Below are positions 1-7,008 of a stretch of 64,000 nt of DNA, one piece after another. The stretch is from Actinomadura syzygii. GTDB taxonomy: Bacteria; Actinomycetota; Actinomycetes; Streptosporangiales; Streptosporangiaceae. The stretch spans positions 1 to 64,000 of the forward strand of contig NZ_VSFF01000003.1 of assembly GCF_008085905.1 (NCBI RefSeq). Reading direction: 5' to 3'. Position numbers and translations under genes: made by a program. The notes under the pieces were generated by a model that saw only the letters and a program-made list of their open reading frames with translations, was not told the origin of the DNA and searched no databases. Positions within the stretch are counted from its first letter, which is position 1. Each line of letters begins with the position of its first letter.

Positions 1-2
1 GC

Positions 3-218
3 ATCGGGATGCGGATCGCCGCCGTGGCGGGCGCCGCGCTGCTGGTCATGATGTGGTCGGCCGTCCTGCCCCCGGCCAACAACCTGTTCATGGACGACCA
101 CCTGATCTACGCGCTGCTGATCGTCGGACTGGCGCTGGTCGGCGCGGGCGAGACCCTGGGCCTCGGACGCTGGTGGGGCGACACCCGCCTCGTCCAACGC
201 CTCCCGATCCTGAAGTAA
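3..218 (+). CDS. C-terminal end of a DoxX-like membrane protein (partial)
   Basis: The frame is open from the window edge, so only the last ~71 residues of a longer protein are visible. They contain two hydrophobic stretches, one near the start and one around the segment HLIYALLIVGLALVGAG, followed by the short cytoplasmic end GLGRWWGDTRL. A DDH motif before the last membrane helix and a GLGRWW ending are common in actinobacterial DoxX/thiosulfate:quinone oxidoreductase-type small membrane proteins. The family call is recognition by pattern and cannot be tested without the missing N-terminus. A strong hairpin terminator follows 12 bases after the stop codon. Confidence 0.5.
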   Translation: MGMRIAAVAGAALLVMMWSAVLPPANNLFMDDHLIYALLIVGLALVGAGETLGLGRWWGDTRLVQRLPILK

Positions 219-230
219 CACCTCGAATGC

Positions 231-264
231 CGAAAGGGCGCCCACTTACGTGGACGCCCTTTCG
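231..264. terminator. Strong hairpin terminator after the DoxX-like gene
   Basis: A 15-base stem with one mismatch (231-245 pairs with 250-264) closes a TTAC loop. It lies just after the stop codon of the left-edge gene and ends in a short T-containing run, which fits an intrinsic terminator. Confidence 0.75.
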
Positions 265-348
265 CCGTGCCCATGAGTCATGGGCGATGATCAGGCGCTG
301 GGGCCAGTCAATAGCGCCACCCATCTAGGTCAGTGATCGAACGCCTAA

Positions 349-375
349 CGCCACTTGCTTGCTAAGCAAGTGGCG
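349..375. terminator. Perfect 12-bp hairpin between convergent genes
   Basis: CGCCACTTGCTT (349-360) and AAGCAAGTGGCG (364-375) form a perfect stem with a GCT loop, about 50 bases past the stop of the kinase gene that reads leftward. No long T-run follows, so it could be a factor-assisted or bidirectional terminator. Confidence 0.6.
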
Positions 376-424
376 CCAAACGACGTTCGACGTCCGCTCA
401 GTTTGGGGGTTGCCAGCTGTTCGG

Positions 425-1921
425 TTAGTCGGGGGAGAGGGTGGGGCGGCGGGGCCAGAGGTGCTCGGCGCCGTGGGGGCGGATGGCGGTGAGGGCTTGT
501 GTGATGGCGTCGGTCAGTGCTCCGGCGGTGTCGATCGTGGTGGCTTCGGGCCAGGGGGCGGCGTGGGTGCGCATGGCGGTGGCGATGGCGGCGTCGGCGT
601 CCGAGGCGTTCCCCCTACGGTTGCGGACGCGTTCCAGGGTGAGCGTCTCCGGAGCTTGGCAGCGCAGGGATGACAGGGCCGCGTGTTCGCGTTGGGCTGT
701 TGCGGCGAGGAGGTCGCGGTGTTCCTTGGAGGTCCAGGAGGCGTCCAGGATGACCGTCTCGCCTCGGCGGAGCAGTTTCGTGGCGCGGGCGGCGAGCTCG
801 TTGTAGGTGCGGCGGTCCCAGTCCGGGGTGTAGATGCCGGTGCCGTAGGGCGCGGCCGCGGGATCGAGGGGTGCGAGTCCGGCGAGTTCCTTGCGGGTCC
901 GGTCGCTGCTGAGCAGTGAGCAGCCGAGCCGGTCGGCCAGGGCGTCGGCCAGGGTGCTCTTGCCGGTGCCGGGGAGGCCGCCCACCAAGATCAGGCCGAC
1001 CCGGCCGGCGCGCAGGTGGCGGAGTGCGATGGCGGCGTAGGCGCGTGCCTCGGCGGCGGCGTCGGGGTCGCCCTGGGCAGTGCGCAGGCAGGCGACCTTG
1101 GCGCGGACGAACGCCCGGTAGGCGGTGTAGTGGTGGCGCAGCGACGGGGGTGCGGGGTCGGCGGCGAACTCGGCGTACCAGGTGATGAAGCGTTCGGCGA
1201 GTTCGGGTGCGTCGAGGTGTTCGAGGTCCATGGCCAGGAAGCAGGCGTCGTCGAGTCCGTCCAGGCTGCGCAGTTGGTCGTCGAATTCCAGGCAGTCGAG
1301 GATGCGGGGGCCGTCGTGGAGGCAGAAGATGTCGCCTGCCAGGAGGTCGCCGTGTCCGTCGACGACGCGGCCGTCGGCGATGCGCGCGTCGAAGAGGGGC
1401 TCGCGCCGGGCGAGGAACTCGGTGGCGAGTTCCTCGATCTCGGTGGCCGTCTCGGTGGCGATGACATCGCCGTGGAAGGGGCGTACTTGGTCGAAGCTGT
1501 CGTTCCAGCGGGCCCGTAGGGCGTCGCGGGTGCCCTGGGTGGAGATCGCGGGGCTGTGGGGTGCGCGGGCGTGCCAGGAGGCGATCGCGCGGGCGGTGTC
1601 GCGGAGCGCGTCGGCGACCGGCGCGCCGGTCCGCACGAGGGTGGCCAGGCGGCGGTCGGCGGGCATCCGCCGCATCACGACCAGATGGTCGCAGACCCGC
1701 CCGTCGGGGCCGTGCACGTCGGCGACGCCGAGGTAGACGTCGGGGGCGAATCGCCGGTTCAGCTCGACCTCCCGGTGGCAGGCCCGTTCGCGCAGCGGGC
1801 GGGTGCTGAAGTCCAGGAAGCCCAGGTTCACCGGCTTCTTGAGTTTGTAGGCGCGGTCGCCGACGAAGACGACGACGCCGATGTGGGTCTCGGTGACGGC
1901 AGCACTGTCCACCGACTTCAC
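425..1921 (-). CDS. Bifunctional aminoglycoside-phosphotransferase-like / P-loop kinase (Rv2004c-like)
   Basis: The 498-residue protein has two halves. Residues ~1-300 resemble an aminoglycoside phosphotransferase/choline kinase fold, with HGDLLAGDIF near residue 190 as the catalytic-loop motif and LDCLEFDD as the metal-binding segment. Residues ~305-498 form a small P-loop kinase domain with GGLPGTGKST at 314-323. This arrangement matches Rv2004c of M. tuberculosis, a DosR-regulon member of unknown substrate. Translation starts at a GTG whose bases overlap the stop of the upstream CBS gene (GTGA), so the two are probably coupled. Substrate is unknown; phosphorylation of a small molecule during dormancy is an inference. 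Confidence 0.85.
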   Translation of the reverse strand: MKSVDSAAVTETHIGVVVFVGDRAYKLKKPVNLGFLDFSTRPLRERACHREVELNRRFAPDVYLGVADVHGPDGRVCDHLVVMRRMPADRRLATLVRTGAPVADALRDTARAIASWHARAPHSPAISTQGTRDALRARWNDSFDQVRPFHGDVIATETATEIEELATEFLARREPLFDARIADGRVVDGHGDLLAGDIFCLHDGPRILDCLEFDDQLRSLDGLDDACFLAMDLEHLDAPELAERFITWYAEFAADPAPPSLRHHYTAYRAFVRAKVACLRTAQGDPDAAAEARAYAAIALRHLRAGRVGLILVGGLPGTGKSTLADALADRLGCSLLSSDRTRKELAGLAPLDPAAAPYGTGIYTPDWDRRTYNELAARATKLLRRGETVILDASWTSKEHRDLLAATAQREHAALSSLRCQAPETLTLERVRNRRGNASDADAAIATAMRTHAAPWPEATTIDTAGALTDAITQALTAIRPHGAEHLWPRRPTLSPD

Positions 1922-2595
1922 GCCCTCGGGTAGGAGGTGGGACGGGTGTCGTCGTGGTCGTAGGCGAGGTCGTGGACGACGTCGACGACGCCCTCGGTGG
2001 CGGCGGTCATGCGCACGATGATCGCGACGAGGCTCTTCTGCTCGACGCGCCCGATGATGTGGACGACGCCTTCCTGGACGCGGACGTTCACCTCTGCCGG
2101 GTCCTGCCAGAGCCGGTGGATCAGGACGTCGCGGACGACCTCGTCGCGGATCTCGGCGTCGGGGCGGTGGAACACCCGCAGCAGGTCGCGGCGGGCCACG
2201 ATGCCGGCCAGCCGCCCGTCATCGTCGACGACCGGCAGGGCCTTGAAACCGTGGGCGTTCAGCAGCCGGGCGGCTTCGGCGATCGTGGTGTGCGGTGCGA
2301 CGGTCACGACCGGGGCGCTCATCAGCCCGCGGGCATCGACGGCGCTCGCCTTGGCGTCGGTCCGGGCGTGCCGTCGTGGCCGGTGTGGTCGGGGTCCGGT
2401 CTCGCCTTTGCGCTCCTGCTTGTGGAGCAGGTCGGCCTCGGTGACCATGCCGGTGAGGCGATCGTCGTCGTCCACGACGGGGACCGCGCTGATCCGGTGC
2501 TCGGTCATCGCGTCGGCGATCTCGGCGAACGGGGCGTCCCCCGTCACCGTCACGACGCCCCTGGTCATGACGTCTGCGACGGTCAGGCGTTTCAT
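1918..2595 (-). CDS. CBS-domain pair plus BON-domain protein
   Basis: The 225-residue product starts MKRLTVADVM. It carries two CBS motifs, one at ~6-60 ending in VPVVDDDDRLTGMVTEADLL and one at ~85-150 ending in LPVVDDDGRLAGIVARRDLL, then a C-terminal BON domain (~155-220, VNVRVQEGVVHIIGRVE). CBS pairs usually bind adenosyl ligands, and BON domains bind phospholipid or proteins. CBS-only relatives such as Hrp1 are hypoxia-induced in mycobacteria. The start chosen has a GGAGGAG-type ribosome site 7 bases upstream; an upstream in-frame start at 2673 lacks one. A DosR-like box lies 170 bp upstream. The gene is coupled to the kinase that follows. Confidence 0.88.
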   Translation of the reverse strand: MKRLTVADVMTRGVVTVTGDAPFAEIADAMTEHRISAVPVVDDDDRLTGMVTEADLLHKQERKGETGPRPHRPRRHARTDAKASAVDARGLMSAPVVTVAPHTTIAEAARLLNAHGFKALPVVDDDGRLAGIVARRDLLRVFHRPDAEIRDEVVRDVLIHRLWQDPAEVNVRVQEGVVHIIGRVEQKSLVAIIVRMTAATEGVVDVVHDLAYDHDDTRPTSYPRA

Positions 2596-2764
2596 GGCTC
2601 TCTCCTCCCAGATGCGCGGCGAATCACGAGGTCTGGCGGGACGCGCCTGTCCGCCGGGGTGTCCTCGCACCACCGGAAAGGCGTGGCCGCGGAGGTGGCC
2701 CCTCCTACCTCCACCGTCGCGCTTGGGCGGGTCGGCGGGTCAGTGCCGAGCGTCCCGTGCGCCC

Positions 2765-2778
2765 GGGACCTTCGGCCC
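2765..2778. promoter_or_regulatory. DosR-like palindrome, 9/10 arm match
   Basis: GGGAC-CTTC-GGCCC fits the GGGAC-N4-GTCCC pattern with one mismatch, 170 bp upstream of the CBS-BON start. A weaker copy, GAGACCTTCGGCTC, sits at 2838-2851. Confidence 0.55.
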
Positions 2779-2938
2779 CGTCACATGGCGGTACTGGCCG
2801 AATGGTCCGACCCGATGACGTCCCTCCCCTCCTACCCGAGACCTTCGGCTCTTACCTGCGGAAACGAGGCGATCGAGATTGAAGGCGGGTGAGGATCGGC
2901 GGGCGCGAACGCGGCGCTGGCGTTCGGGTCAAGGAGGC

Positions 2939-3130
2939 TATCCCCACGTCCAAGTCACGACGTCGCTGGTGCTGAAGTCGCCGCGCGAGGCGCTGTTCGA
3001 GGCCGCGGAGGACGCCACCCTCGCGGTGGTGGGCGCCCGGGACACCGGCGTCGTCGAGAGGCTGACCCTCGGCGCCACCAGCGATGCCCTGCTCAAGCAC
3101 GCCCCCTGCACGGTCGCCGTCGTCCCGCAG
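2939..3130 (+). pseudogene. Universal stress protein C-terminal remnant
   Basis: This frame encodes about 64 residues that match the last third of a tandem Usp protein. It begins YPHVQVTTSLVLKSP, continues with VVGARDTGVVERLTLG and ends CTVAVVP. The intact Usp at 23842-24690 has the corresponding YPRVDVLDEIVLEHP, VVGARDRRWNAPRLG and CPVAVVP segments. The first two thirds are missing and no convincing start or ribosome site precedes the fragment, so it looks like a deletion relic. The same frame stays open into the neighbouring Crp-like fragment. Confidence 0.7.
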
Positions 3131-3238
3131 CGGTTCGGGCCCCCGCTTGGCCGCGGGCTGCTGGAAACTTGGACGGAGGACGAGTCAGATGAGCATCGTG
3201 GCGGCAACGACCTCAAGCGGGAACCGTTCCTGAAGGAC

Positions 3239-3373
3239 ATGAGGACCCCAGATCTGACCAGGCTGGCGACGGCGGCCCGGTTCACCGGCGTCCCCGCGGG
3301 TCGGGGTCTCTTTGCGGAGCGCACGCCGGCTGAGCGCTTCTGGCTGCTCCACGAGGGATGGACGCGGCTTTGG
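3239..3373 (+). pseudogene. Truncated cyclic-nucleotide-binding (Crp-like) remnant
   Basis: From an ATG the frame reads about 45 residues (MRTPDLTRLATAARFTG, then VPAGRGLFAE, then RFWLLHEGW). These align with residues ~20-65 of the stand-alone cyclic-nucleotide-binding protein at 29423-29905 (MPDASLAALATTAEDVD, VPAGHRFFDE, RFWLLRSGR). The beta-barrel continues no further because the convergent arginine deiminase gene begins here. It is probably a duplicate of the hydrogenase-operon gene, broken by deletion. Confidence 0.6.
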
Positions 3374-3391
3374 CCAGGCGGATCAGGTCTT

Positions 3392-4600
3392 TCAGGGGGT
3401 CACCTCGTCGCGTTGGAGGGGGCAGCTCATGCAGCGGGGGCCGCCGCGGCCGCGGCCGAGTTCGCCGCCGGGGATGGTGATGACCTCGATGTCGTGGTGG
3501 CGGAGCATGGTGTTGGTGGTGACGTTGCGTTCGTAGGCGAGGACGACGCCGGGTTCGACGGCAAGGACGTTGTTGCCGTCGTCCCATTGCTCGCGTTCGG
3601 CGGCGCGGACGTCCTGCTCGGCGGTGAGGAGGTGGATGCGGGGTAGGCCCAGCGCGCGGGCGATCGCGGGGAACAGCGCCTCGTTCTCGTGCACGCAGAC
3701 TTCCTCGCCTCTTCCACGGGTGAGGGTGTAGGAGCGCAATGGCGGCAGGCCGGGGTAGATGGTGAAGGTGTCGCGGTCGACCATGGTCAGGACGGTGTCC
3801 AGGTGCATGAAGGCGCGCCGGCGCGGCAGTTGGACGGCGATGACGCGCTGCACCGTCCCGGTGGTGAACAGGCGCCGGGCGAGCAGTTCGATGGCCTGCG
3901 GGGTGGTGCGTTCGCTCATCCCGATCAGGACCAGCCCGTCCTCAAGGACATGGATATCGCCGCCTTCGATGGTGGGCAGGGCGAAGTCGGCGCCCGCGTA
4001 CCAGACGGGGATGTCGCCGTCGCTGAACATGGGGTGGTGGCGGTAGATGGCGTCGAGATGGACTGTCTCGCGGCGGCGGGCCGGTTTCGCCATCGGGTGG
4101 AGGGTGACGCCGCGTCCGATCCAGGCGGAGGGGTCGCGGGTGAACAGGTGGTTGGGCAGCGGCGGCAGGACGAAGTCGCCGTCTTCCAGGGAGGACAGCA
4201 GCAGGCTGTGCACGGCCAGGCCGAGTTCGGCCTTGGTGATCCCGCCGATCAGGTGGCGGGTCATGGACTCGGGGTCCATGTCGTCCAGCGCGGCCCGGAC
4301 CGGCGTGGCCAGAGTCGGGCCGAGAGCTGCCTCCGACGTGGTGGTGTCAAGGATCTGGGTGCGGGCCTGGTCGCTTTTGAGGGTCTCGGCAAGCAGGTCG
4401 GAAAGGTAGTGCACCTGGACGCCGCGTTCGCGGAGGGCGTCGGCGAACACGTCGTGTTCCTGGCGGGCGCGTTTGGCCCACAGGACCTCGTCGAAGAGCA
4501 GGTCGTCCTTGTTGTCGGGGGTGAGACGGAGCAGTTCCAGGCCGGGACGGTGCAGCAGAACCTGCCGCAGCCGTCCGACCTCGGAGGAGACGGTGAACAC
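3392..4600 (-). CDS. arcA: Arginine deiminase
   Basis: The 402-residue protein, normal length for ArcA, hydrolyses arginine to citrulline and ammonia in the cytoplasm, the first step of the ADI fermentation route. Visible guanidino-group-modifying signatures are FTRDPS near the middle, [17 protein letters not shown], and the C-terminal MSCPLQRDE carrying the catalytic cysteine. GTG is the start, preceded by AAAGGAA. It follows the amino acid permease by 12 bases, so one transcript is likely. No ornithine carbamoyltransferase or carbamate kinase gene lies nearby, so the ATP-yielding steps must be encoded elsewhere or the gene serves acid or ammonia balance. Confidence 0.93.
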   Translation of the reverse strand: MFTVSSEVGRLRQVLLHRPGLELLRLTPDNKDDLLFDEVLWAKRARQEHDVFADALRERGVQVHYLSDLLAETLKSDQARTQILDTTTSEAALGPTLATPVRAALDDMDPESMTRHLIGGITKAELGLAVHSLLLSSLEDGDFVLPPLPNHLFTRDPSAWIGRGVTLHPMAKPARRRETVHLDAIYRHHPMFSDGDIPVWYAGADFALPTIEGGDIHVLEDGLVLIGMSERTTPQAIELLARRLFTTGTVQRVIAVQLPRRRAFMHLDTVLTMVDRDTFTIYPGLPPLRSYTLTRGRGEEVCVHENEALFPAIARALGLPRIHLLTAEQDVRAAEREQWDDGNNVLAVEPGVVLAYERNVTTNTMLRHHDIEVITIPGGELGRGRGGPRCMSCPLQRDEVTP

Positions 4601-4612
4601 GGAACGTTCCTT

Positions 4613-5989
4613 TCAGGCGGCTTGCGCGGGCGGTTCGGACTCGTCGACCTGCGCGGCCTCCACCGCTTGGGCGTGGTCGTGCTGGTCGCGGTACTTCAGC
4701 CAGGCGTAGACCGGCATTCCGGCGAAGATCAGCAGGGTGCCCTTGAACACGACCTCCTGGCCCGCGCCGCCGATCGCCCACACCGAGTACCCGAAGGCCA
4801 GCAGCGCGACGACGGCCGAGCGGGTCAGGCGACCGCGAGAGAAGGAGGGGCGGTCGGTGGCCAGCAGCACCAGCTCGGCGGCGGCCGCGTAGGCGTACGG
4901 GATGACGGTGGTGAGGGTGGCCAGCAGGATGATGAAGGTGAACTGGTCGACCAGGCTGGCGTTGTAGTTCAGCAGCATCAGCCCCGACACCAGGACGCTC
5001 GACACCACCAGCCCGACGATCGGGGCGCCGCCGCGTCCGGTGCGGGCGAAGGTGCGGGGGAACAGGCCGTCGCGGGCGGCGGCGAACGGGATCTGGCCCT
5101 GGAGGAGGATCCACCCGTTCAGTGCCCCGAACGCGCTGAACGCCGCCCCGGCCGCGACCAGGTCGGCGGCCCAGCCGCCGAACGCGGCGTCGGCGGCGTC
5201 GGCGAACGGCGCGGTCGAGGTCGCCAGCGCCGCAGCCGGGACCAGGCCCAGCACCGCCACGGTCCCGAGGATGTAGATCAGCGCGGTGACGGCCGTCCCG
5301 GCGACGGTGGCGCGCGGAACGGTCTTCTCCGGGTCCTTGACGTCCTCGGCCGGGACGGTCGCCGACTCCAGCCCGATGAACGCCCACAACGTCAACGCCG
5401 CCGCGCCCGTCACCGCGCCGAACGCGCTGTCCCCGCTGGCGTTGAACTCGCCGAAGTTCGCGGACTTGATGAAGAACAGCCCGCCGACCGCGATCAGCAG
5501 CAGCGGCACCAGCTTGATGACCGTCGTGACCACCTGCACCACGCCGCCCTGGCGGACCCCGTAGGCGTTGACCGCGGTCGCCGCCCACACCGCCGCCAAC
5601 CCGACCCCGGCGGCCAGCACCTTGTTCTCGGCCAGCGCGTCCCAGAAATGCGCCGTGTACCCGACGAACGCGACCGCGATGGCGGCGTTCCCGGCCCACA
5701 CCGCGATCCAGTAACCCCACGCCGTCTGGAATCCGACGAAATCACCGAATGCCCTGCGCGCGTACGCGTACGGGCCGCCGGTCCGCGGATAGGCCCGCGA
5801 CAACCGCGCGAAGACCAGCGCCAGCAGGATCGCCCCAGCCGCGGTGAAACCCCACGCCACCAGGCTGATCGGCCCGTACTCGGCCAGCGAGGCGGGCAGC
5901 AGGAACACACCCGACCCGATCATGTTGCCCACCACCAGGGCCGTGGCCATCCACAGCCCCAGCTTCCGGCGGGCCGGTCGCACGCTCAT
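4613..5989 (-). CDS. APC-family amino acid permease, probable arginine/ornithine antiporter
   Basis: The product has 458 residues and about 12 membrane helices. It begins after MSVRPARRKLG with the APC signature MATALVVGNMIGSGVFLLP, which forms the substrate-binding first helix (GSG). Length and helix pattern fit the AdiC/ArcD-like basic amino acid antiporters. Because arginine deiminase follows by 12 bases, exchange of arginine for ornithine or citrulline is the likely job, though substrate cannot be read from the sequence. The start at 5989 has a GAAGGAG ribosome site; a start 17 codons earlier lacks support. A DosR-like box lies 109 bp upstream. Confidence 0.85.
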   Translation of the reverse strand: MSVRPARRKLGLWMATALVVGNMIGSGVFLLPASLAEYGPISLVAWGFTAAGAILLALVFARLSRAYPRTGGPYAYARRAFGDFVGFQTAWGYWIAVWAGNAAIAVAFVGYTAHFWDALAENKVLAAGVGLAAVWAATAVNAYGVRQGGVVQVVTTVIKLVPLLLIAVGGLFFIKSANFGEFNASGDSAFGAVTGAAALTLWAFIGLESATVPAEDVKDPEKTVPRATVAGTAVTALIYILGTVAVLGLVPAAALATSTAPFADAADAAFGGWAADLVAAGAAFSAFGALNGWILLQGQIPFAAARDGLFPRTFARTGRGGAPIVGLVVSSVLVSGLMLLNYNASLVDQFTFIILLATLTTVIPYAYAAAAELVLLATDRPSFSRGRLTRSAVVALLAFGYSVWAIGGAGQEVVFKGTLLIFAGMPVYAWLKYRDQHDHAQAVEAAQVDESEPPAQAA

Positions 5990-6097
5990 GGCGGGTCTCC
6001 TTCTCGTCGCGCTCTTCGTCAAGCCGCGGCGGCGCCGCATGTATCAGCTGATCACCGCGTCCTTGGGGCGGGCGCCGGGCGTCCGTCCCCGGGACGG

Positions 6098-6111
6098 CGG
6101 ACCAAGGTCCC
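6098..6111. promoter_or_regulatory. DosR-like palindrome, 9/10 arm match
   Basis: CGGAC-CAAG-GTCCC lies 109 bp upstream of the permease-arcA operon. Confidence 0.6.
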
Positions 6112-6140
6112 GCCTCTCGCGGCCGTCCGGTCCGGGCCGA

Positions 6141-6401
6141 TCATTCGTAGGGGCGGACGACGGCCGCGGCGAACGCGTGGTCGAGCGCCGGTGCCGGGTC
6201 TTCGACCAGGTCCAGCCCGACCACGACCTCGTCGGTCGTGGGGTCGTCACGGTCGGGCCGGTCGCGGACCACGATGATGGGGCCGGGGTAGTGGCCGGCC
6301 AGGCGCAGGCTCGTGGAGCCGAGCAGCAGTCCGGTGAACCCGCCCCGGCCGCGATGCCCGACGACGACTCCGGCCAGGATCGTCGTTCGTTGCGTGGACA
6401 T
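6141..6401 (-). pseudogene. Universal stress protein middle fragment
   Basis: The 86-residue frame begins at an ATG with a purine-rich upstream run. It contains GHRGRGGFTGLLLGSTSLRL (the ATP-binding GxGxxG-type loop at the end of a first Usp domain) and DEVVVGLDLVEDPAPALDHAFAAAV (the opening strand and helix of a second domain). Aligned with the 282-residue Usp at 23842-24690, it lacks about 95 N-terminal and about 90 C-terminal residues. A short expressed protein cannot be excluded, but it lacks a complete Usp fold. A 9-bp direct repeat (gaggtcagt) sits just upstream. Confidence 0.6.
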
Positions 6402-6425
6402 GTCCCTCTTCTGAGGTCAGTGAGG

Positions 6426-6641
6426 TCAGTGGGGTGTCAGCGGCGGCAGCAGGAGCACCTCGTGCGCGCGCCGCGCCGCCGGGGCCGCCTCGCCGTCGTC
6501 GGGGGAGTCCAAAGGGGTGCCCTCCACGGCGGCGGCGAGCAGGCGGGCCGCTTCGGTCAGCGCGGCGACCTGCCGCTCCAGCACCGCCACACGGTGTTCG
6601 AGGACCAGGATCGGGGACTCAAGGATGATCTGCCTCGCCAT
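6426..6641 (-). CDS. Small coiled-coil protein of unknown function
   Basis: I do not recognise this 71-residue protein. It opens MARQIILESPILVLEHRVAVLERQ and continues with a leucine/alanine-rich heptad stretch to about residue 40, which should form a coiled coil, followed by an acidic and proline-rich tail. The start at 6641 has AAGGAG nine bases upstream; the upstream extension is arginine/proline-rich and looks non-coding. A perfect DosR-like box lies 84 bp upstream, and the gene diverges from the CtpF-like ATPase. It may be a small regulator or scaffold of the stress response, but that is only inference from position. Confidence 0.6.
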   Translation of the reverse strand: MARQIILESPILVLEHRVAVLERQVAALTEAARLLAAAVEGTPLDSPDDGEAAPAARRAHEVLLLPPLTPH

Positions 6642-6724
6642 CGCGACGCTCCTTCGCGTCGGCGCGCCGCCCGTTGCGGACGCTCTGCCGATCCCAGCGT
6701 CCGCCGCGCGTCCGCCCGTCCGTA

Positions 6725-6738
6725 GGGACCTTCGTCCC
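6725..6738. promoter_or_regulatory. DosR-like palindrome, perfect arms
   Basis: GGGAC-CTTC-GTCCC, the leftmost of two perfect boxes in the 367-bp divergent region 6642-7008. It is 84 bp from the small coiled-coil gene. Confidence 0.7.
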
Positions 6739-6808
6739 GGCGCGGACGGCGTCCGTCCCTCATCCGAGCCGTCGGCGTTCGCCCCTCCAGTACGTGGTTC
6801 CCGGCGCG

Positions 6809-6822
6809 GGGACGAAGGTCCC
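6809..6822. promoter_or_regulatory. DosR-like palindrome, perfect arms
   Basis: GGGAC-GAAG-GTCCC, 187 bp upstream of the CtpF-like ATPase. Its centre is exactly 84 bp (eight helical turns) from that of the box at 6725. Mycobacterial DosR promoters often carry paired boxes. Confidence 0.7.
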
Positions 6823-7008
6823 GGCGGACGGTGACTTTGAGGTGCTGGTCTGCGCGGATCTCCAGACCGACTGTGAAGGGTAGGAAGCGGGCGGTCTGAG
6901 TCGCGTGGCGGCTTGAGCGCGCGGTGGAACGCCGACGCTCGCGTCCGCTTCACGCGCCGTCGCGCACGTGATCCCTACCTGCGCCGCCTCCACTGATGGG
7001 AGACCTCC

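Noticed and set aside
6743..6754. CGGAC-GGC-GTCC palindrome near two perfect boxes
   Set aside because: The spacer is 3 bases and such GC palindromes are frequent in this genome.
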